A stretch of DNA of 64,000 nt from Solen grandis (taxonomy: Eukaryota > Mollusca > Bivalvia > Adapedonta > Solenidae), in assembly GCA_021229015.1 (NCBI GenBank), contig CM037792.1:2216070-2280069 (forward strand), given 5' to 3'. The notes below the pieces were generated by a model. It was not told the origin of the DNA. It did no database searches and saw only the letters and a list, made by a program, of their open reading frames with translations. The translations under genes were made by a program, and so were the position numbers. This document shows, piece after piece, positions 58,125 to 64,000 of the stretch (the first letter of the stretch is position 1; every line of letters begins with the position of its first letter).

Positions 58125-60289
58125 GTAATCTACACAATCTCTTTTTTTATAAGCATACGATAAAGCAAAAGTAATTAAGAGTTAATGATATCCACTTTAA
58201 GAAAATCTCTTATATCCTGTATTACTTTTTTATTTTTTCTTCCTTTACACTTGTATATCTTTTTGCAACTTTTGCGGATTTACCTTTTTTTAATATAATA
58301 TATTTTTATGTTTTTTTTGTAGTATTATTACTAATATATGTTTTTGTTTTTTTGATTTGTTTTGTTTATTTTGGGATTAAGATATTAAGTTTTCGTTGTG
58401 CATTTAGTCTCCAGTGATACGTTTTAAAAGCATCAACTATGATTTTAATAATAAATGTTAATTCTCTCATTGTTTACATTTTGCTTGGACGAGTACATGT
58501 ATTCCCGAAGACGGCCCGAAATCGGAAATTATTTGAATTTGAAAAACCGTCATTGAATCGCAATTTATCTGCTACGTCATCAATTTATGCACTCGTGATT
58601 CCTTAACGGAGAATGTCAATGGAAACTTGACGAGGTTAAGTGGAATATGCAAATAAGCAATTTTTGTATACAATTAAATGCTCATTAGTTAAATATTTTT
58701 TTCTTATTTATGCATTGTAGTAACGTTGTCGTCAAAGATTATGCTCAGATTGCATCTCGTAACAAATCTGTATTACACATTTTGCTTTTGTGTCCGAAGA
58801 ATATACACTGCTTTTGGAAATATACTTGGCCTTTAGCTTGAAACTTCACAGGTGGATAGATCTCATGGAGGATACAGGTAAGTGCACCGTTAATTTGCAT
58901 ATTATATTTTTGGAGTTATTGTCCTTTGTTTTATTCTTAATTATTTGTCCCGAGCATTTCTCATGCACTTTGAGACATAAAACCTCGAAACGTCATGGGT
59001 GGATAGATCTCATGGCGGAGAAGTGCAGTACACAAGAACTTTAACTCTGCACATCATATTTTGGTGTTATTGCTCTTTGTTTAATGTCATACTTATCCTG
59101 TGAGAAAGCGTGGTTCGGGGAGCAAACTCTGAATTACACAATTTCATGTCCTTTAGATAACTCTTGCTCTACTTATGCTGCTGCAATGCAATTTCATTTA
59201 TGAAAAGAAGTTGATGAAAGAAATTGTCATGCTCAATGTCTAAAGCCCTGACCTCGGAATATTTAGGATTATACCCCCTTTTTGCTATAGACTACTAGGT
59301 AACTCCTGTTCTACAAATGCTCTTTATTTCAGTTATGGAAAAACAAATTAAATAACTCCTTTAGGAGACATCATTTTTTATGAAAGCAGGTCTCTGGTTA
59401 GCCTTACTATAAATTTTCTTTAGATGCTTTTTACAATAGGAGCTATTTATTATAATCCATTTAAAACCCAATTTAAAAATTATTTTGCACATATGAACAC
59501 CTCATGACCCTGCTATAACAAGATCCTTTGGGGAATTAACATTTCCTTAATGCATGTATAATATTTTTATGGGTTTTTTTTTGTGGTAGTATTACTAGTA
59601 TATGTTTATGCTTCCAAAAGCAGTGTATATTCTTAGGAGAGGGAAGCAAAGTGCGAGCTACAGATTTATTACGCGATGCAATCCGTATAATATACACTGG
59701 CAGACGTCAACGTTATTACAATGAATAAATAAGGAAAATTTTAACTTAAGATCAATCATTTGTTTACAGTTTACAAGAATTGCTATTTGCATATTCCCAA
59801 TACCCTGTAAATTGTCCATAGACATTCCGAATGTCTCCATTAGCAAATCATTCATAAGTTCATAAGTTAAATGACTTAGCTGTGAAGCAAAATGTGATTC
59901 GGCGACAAATTTTCAAATTCAAACTATTTCCTATTACGGACTGTCTTCTGGAATATTCGCCAGTGCCAACTGTAAACAATAGGAGTATTTTGAAATCCAT
60001 CAAAATGCTGAAATGCGAAATATGATCAACATATTTCACTGCGTTTAACTGTTATTTGCACATTATGTACCATTTGTGTTAGTCTTCAATATGCCAATGC
60101 TAATTCATATTTTCTTGAAAGTTGAATAACTATAAAATATAATGGGCCTTATCAAATTATTGAAAAAAATCTTTATGTTAGAAAACTGTTGGTAGGTTTT
60201 CTAAAGTATACACCATGCAAATTGCAGGTTGACAGGTCGGAGAATGAATTTTATGTACAAATAACATAGGCTGACAATTATTATTTTAG
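58125..60289. other. Intron carrying a dispersed repeat in both orientations
   Basis: A repeat at 58470-58820 (with TTTGCTTGGACGAGTACATG and GGAATATGCAAATAAGCAAT) has an inverted relative at about 59605-59960. A segment with GGTGGATAGATCTCATGG occurs at 58851 and 58999. No gene is recognised. Confidence 0.6.
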
Positions 60290-60514
60290 AGAACCACTGT
60301 GTTTCATCGCCATGTGCTGATCACACTTGTATTTCAAGTACTGGTGGCTTTGAATGCATTTGTAATGTTGGTCACACTGGAGTCAATTGTGGTGAAGTCA
60401 TTGACCATTGTATGGACAGCGGATGTGTTCATGGCGTATGCATGAACCTGCCTACTGGGTATTTGTGTGAATGTACTGATGGTTACAGTGGCGCTATGTG
60501 TGATAAATCGCCGG
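60290..60514 (+). CDS. Exon: two EGF domains (third round)
   Basis: Phase 1-1 exon of 225 bp after TTATTTTAG, donor GTGGGT. Encodes NHCVSSPCADHTC, CICNVGHTGVNC, then HCMDSGCVHGVC and CECTDGYSGAMC. Both EGF modules are complete. Confidence 0.92.
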
Positions 60515-60985
60515 GTGGGTATAAGTACTAAAAACAATATTGTTTTAGTTTATTTACACCAATTAGTGCGAAGTGATTAGTTATACATATATATAGTCTT
60601 TATGAGTTACGTAGCAATATTCGATAACCATGTGTATCTGTTATATTGAGATAAGTAATGTTTCGATTCCTACGGAAACATGAAACATTTATTTTTCTTT
60701 TGTGTTCGTTTGAATGGATATTGTAGATATTTGGATACAAAACACAGTGATCTAACAAAAGAAGGGATATCGCTGTAATTTCATGGGTATTCATGTGTGG
60801 TTAAAAGTATTTCAATTCAGAATATGGCCACTGCGAAACACAAGATGATATATTTGTAAACCTGCTTTAATAGTGCTGTTCATTTCTCAAACATAATTGT
60901 ACGTACTGGGTAATACTAATGCTTTATTTTCATAGATTTTCTTTTGAGGTGTGCCATTATAAAATAAATGTTTGCAATTTTGAAG

Positions 60986-61153
60986 TGAACGGAGGCTGGT
61001 CTATTTGGACTGAGTGGGGACCATGTAGTTCCTCGTGTGGTGATGGTACCCGAAGTAGAACTCGCCAGTGTAATAATCCAGCTCCAAGTTTAGGCGGACA
61101 AGGCTGCTCAGGCATCGATGTGGAAACAATGCAGTGTAACAGCAGATGTGAAG
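60986..61153 (+). CDS. Exon: thrombospondin type 1 domain 3
   Basis: Phase 1-1 exon of 168 bp, acceptor TTTTGAAG, donor GTGAAT. Encodes GGWSIWTEWGPCSSSCGDG and RSRTRQCNNP with the full WxxW and Cys pattern. Closes the third round. The exon ends in phase 1, so the gene continues to the right, but no further exon was found in the window. Confidence 0.9.
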
Positions 61154-61709
61154 GTGAATGGATTTTTTTTATTTTTGATAGATAGTTCACAAATCACGCA
61201 AGTATTATATTAGGTATGATCAACCATAATTATGATGCATTTAAATTAAGTACATTCCAAAAGTGTCTTTAATGTAGATCTATTGCATGATAGTTGCAAA
61301 ATATTTGCACCAATTAAGAAATTCACCAATAAAGACCGTAACATGATTAATACCACATACTTTTTGATCAAACTTTCTTCATTGCAAATAAATAGTAATC
61401 AATAACCTTTCAAATATATCAGATTATAACCAAATCATATTGACACATTTGTATTATTACTAACATCCAAAACGTTATAGCTACACTACAAGGTCTTTCC
61501 CGAGGGTAATATTACATTTCAAAGACGTCAACATGCTCAAGATGAGCAGCATCAGTCGTGTGTCGTCCGGGGTCAATAGTCTACGTGCTCACCTGAAACT
61601 ACTCGACATGAATTAATTATGTTTCCCCATATTTATATGGAGGAGACATTTTTTTTTGTCAGAGTTGTCTGACTGTATGTCACAATTTTGTCCGGAGCAT
61701 AACGTAAAG
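61154..61709. other. Sequence after the last recognised exon, no gene
   Basis: AT-rich with no recognised feature. Confidence 0.5.
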
Positions 61710-62875
61710 CCCAGCCAGCATTCCAACAAAGGGCCGCTGGTGGCCCGCTTTCTTTTCTACAGCGGCCCGCCATTGGCATTTTTGGCGGCCCATTGGCGGT
61801 TATGCAAAGCGGGAACCTGGCGGCCCGACAGGTAAACACAGTTTGGCGGGCCGTTGGGGGACCGAAGTTCGATTATTTCCTCTGCCGCTATAACCCCAAT
61901 GGTAATTGGGACTTTCTTCAACCTGTTTTGTATGGCAATCTTCAGATGAAGAATTGTAGAAACTTGAATCACCAGTTGAGTGTTCAATATCACTATCATC
62001 TAATGATTCTTTATTCTGAACCATCTCATCATTTGTATTTTCGTCCACGGGCAAACAATGGTTACTGACCCTCTTTCTCAATCTACGGAACTTCTGCCAG
62101 TAGGACACGGGCTGAAATGTTGCCATAACACTTGATTAGTTTTATAATAGAAAAAATATTGGAATGAAAAAAATGAATTCCACATAGCATACGTTTTTAG
62201 TGAATATGCTGTGATGTTACCCAATTTCCACGCCTATTTCAAATTAGAGTACTGTAGTTGCACGAAGTCGCAAAAACTAATAACAAATTATATTTTACCT
62301 TGAAGTAATGAGTACGAAAGAGATATGAGCTACTTATTAAGATACCAGACTTTTATTTAACATTTACCCACTGACTAATTCTTTGCTAATCGAAACAACT
62401 TTTAGTTTTTCTTTCTGTTTACAAAACGTATGTTGTTACACGTGTTGTTATGCAAGGCGACAGGATGTAAGATCTGTACATGCGCGATGAGATATCTATA
62501 ACCACAAAAATTTTAATTTTGCTAACATCCAAAAAAAATATAATATGATGATACAGAATATTATTAGGCATGTTAAATGAATATCAAATAAACAAAATAA
62601 ATAAGCAAAACAAACGAAAACCTGAGTAACATGACCAAGGTAGAAACCCATGTTTGCATAATATCTTTATAATAGTATAAAGTAAAATAAACAAGATCAG
62701 GAAAAGAACAGCATTTTTAGTGATAAAGCGAAATCAGCTGAGCTATAAAATTTATTTTATGCATCAATGAAAACATTCATTCTATAAACGGGCCGCTGGA
62801 GGACCGCAAACGTGCCGATATGCCGATTTGCCACCCTTTTGCCGACAGCGGGCCGCTATGCACGTGCTGACTGGG
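61710..62875. mobile_element. Candidate 1.17-kb DNA element with inverted ends
   Basis: CCCAGCCAGCA (61710) and TGCTGACTGGG (62865) are inverted with 10 of 11 matches. GC-rich GGGCCGC/GCGGCCC motifs lie just inside both ends. A minus-strand frame at 62126-61800 (start FQPVSYWQKFRRLRKRVSNH) may be a transposon protein N-terminus. No target-site duplication was found. Confidence 0.5.
61800..62126 (-). CDS. Short ORF in the TIR element, possible transposon protein fragment
   Basis: 108 codons from an ATG. The first part is basic (WQKFRRLRKR), followed by an acidic Ser-rich linker (ESLDDSDIEHS), as seen at the N-terminus of some transposon proteins. The end runs into the element's GC-rich terminus. 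Family unknown. Confidence 0.3.
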   Translation of the reverse strand: MATFQPVSYWQKFRRLRKRVSNHCLPVDENTNDEMVQNKESLDDSDIEHSTGDSSFYNSSSEDCHTKQVEESPNYHWGYSGRGNNRTSVPQRPAKLCLPVGPPGSRFA

Positions 62876-63300
62876 AGGTTATTAAAGTCCCATTATATTT
62901 CATAATGGTTCAATTTTTTCATGAAAAAAGAAGATATCAAAAAACATTGCCATATTGTAGACTAGCACAAAGGTGCATACTATTGAAATATCTCCTGTAC
63001 AAGAAAAGTTTGATGCAGTGAAAATGTTGAACAAAGTACGCAATTTAGTATTTTGGATGCATGTCAAAATACTCTCATCGTTTACATTTTGCTTGGACGA
63101 GTACATGTATTCCCGATGGCGGCCTTAAATCGGAAATTGAATTTGAATTTGAAATCGAATCACAATTTGTTTATCTGCTACGTCATCAATTTATGCACTC
63201 GTTTTTCGTTAACGGCGACTGTCAATGGAAACATGACGATGTTAAGCGGAATATGCAAATAAGCAATTTTTGTTAACAGTTGAATTCTCTTTCGTTAAAG
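62876..63300 (+). repeat. Third copy of the dispersed repeat at 58470
   Basis: From about 63060 the sequence shares TTTGCTTGGACGAGTACATG, CTGCTACGTCATCAATTTAT and GGAATATGCAAATAAGCAAT with 58470-58700 in the same order. Sequence before 63060 shows nothing. Confidence 0.75.
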
Positions 63301-64000
63301 TTTTTATACGCCGCCGGAGGCGGTCGTATATTGGCGTCATCTTCTCCGTCTGTCCGTACGTACGTACGTCCGTACGTCCATATCTTGTGAACGCAACTCC
63401 TGACTGAATCTTTTCAAAACTTGGTCAATGTCATTACTATAATGGGTAGATGTGCATGAAGTGGCGATTTTCGGGTCCATTGACTTTTACAAGATTTGTA
63501 CCCCTTGAAACTTAGTCTCTGTAGCTGATTGATATTTCAGCCTTGTGAACGCAACTCCTCCTACATTTCTGAAAAAATCTTTTCAAAACTTGGTCAATGT
63601 CATTACTATAATGGGTAGATGTGCATGAAGTGGCGATTTTCCGGTCCATTGATTTTTACAAGATTTGTGTCCCTTGAAACTTAATATCTGTAGCTGGTTG
63701 ATATTGCAGCCTTGTGAACGCAACTCCTCCTACATTTCTGAATGAATCTTTTCAAAACTTAATCAATGTCATTACTATAATGGGTAGATGTGCATGAAGT
63801 GGCGATTTTCCGGTCCATTGATTTTTACAAGATTTGTGTCCCTTGAAACTTAGTCTGATTGATATTTCAGCTTTGTGAATGCAATTTCTTGTATGTTTCT
63901 GACCTAATCTTTTCAAAACTTGGGCAATGTCATAAACAGGGATTTTGATGTTCATCAATATTTACAGTAGTTATGCCTTTCTAAACATGGTCTCTTGAAA
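63301..64000. repeat. Tandem repeat of about 160-169 bp, running off the right edge
   Basis: GTGAA(C/T)GCAA begins at 63386, 63545, 63714 and 63875. Units share TCTTTTCAAAACTTGG and GGGTAGATGTGCATGAAG. The start is a hairpin-like CCGCCGGAGGCGG. The structure parallels the tandem element at 46645. Confidence 0.85.

Larger units (their letters stand above)
32136..61153 (+). other. SVEP1-like modular extracellular protein locus (exons listed separately)
   Basis: Sixteen coding exons on the plus strand have GT-AG borders. Nearly all begin and end in phase 1, the class typical of shuffled extracellular modules. Order: Sushi, Sushi, HYR, Sushi, Sushi, 146-residue module, possible terminal exon, GCC2/GCC3 twice, LamG/pentraxin-like (three exons), then EGF-EGF and TSP1 exons three times. 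SVEP1 family proteins combine VWA, Sushi, HYR, ephrin-receptor-like cysteine repeats, EGF and pentraxin modules and act in cell adhesion; the TSP1 repeats are a departure from that plan. The 5' end is missing and the 3' end is not identified. Whether 32136-42064 and 49563-61153 are one gene or two is open. Confidence 0.7.

Overview
The window looks like invertebrate nuclear DNA, most probably from a bivalve mollusc. It has split genes with phase-1 extracellular modules, TTAGGG-type telomeric repeats, a tRNA-derived SINE of the type common in bivalves, and tandem-repeat elements with a start I recognise from bivalve genomes. The species call is inference. A 100-N gap at 31483-31582 joins two parts that may not be true neighbours.

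Left part, 1-13084. A decayed tyrosine-recombinase (Crypton-like) mobile gene on the minus strand runs off the left edge. It carries one frameshift and one in-frame stop. It is followed by about 10 kb of satellite DNA: an AAGGCCTT family, a roughly 6 kb array of a 31-bp palindromic unit with higher-order structure, and a 117-bp satellite.

Middle part, 13085-31482. A gene cassette is embedded in interstitial telomeric DNA and present twice. Each copy holds gene 1 (plus strand, two exons, 289 aa, coiled coil plus basic patch), gene 2 (minus strand, 928 aa, ending in a Myb/SANT-like segment) and gene 3 (minus strand, acidic, 156 aa). I recognise none of the three. They are separated by a 169-bp TTAGGTC satellite, short CCCTAA arrays and an AT-rich control-like block present three times. 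About 5.9 kb spanning genes 1 and 2 appears identical in the two copies. This is the best candidate for an undescribed system: a telomere-associated multigene element. Recent duplication and assembly artefact must both be considered.

Right part, 31583-64000. Small phase-1 exons on the plus strand encode a large secreted or membrane modular protein resembling SVEP1: Sushi, Sushi, HYR, Sushi, Sushi, a 146-residue module with a furin-like RKKR, then two GCC2/GCC3 cysteine repeats, a three-exon LamG/pentraxin-like domain, and three rounds of EGF-EGF-TSP1. An exon with a stop codon at 41994-42064 may end a first gene or a short isoform. Several exons are not evident as simple ORFs and were found by splice sites and reading phase (51771-51944 and 57969-58124 in particular). 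The long introns carry fold-back elements, a bounded 318-bp tandem-repeat element, stem-loop-ended repeats, a SINE, a mariner relic and a TIR element.
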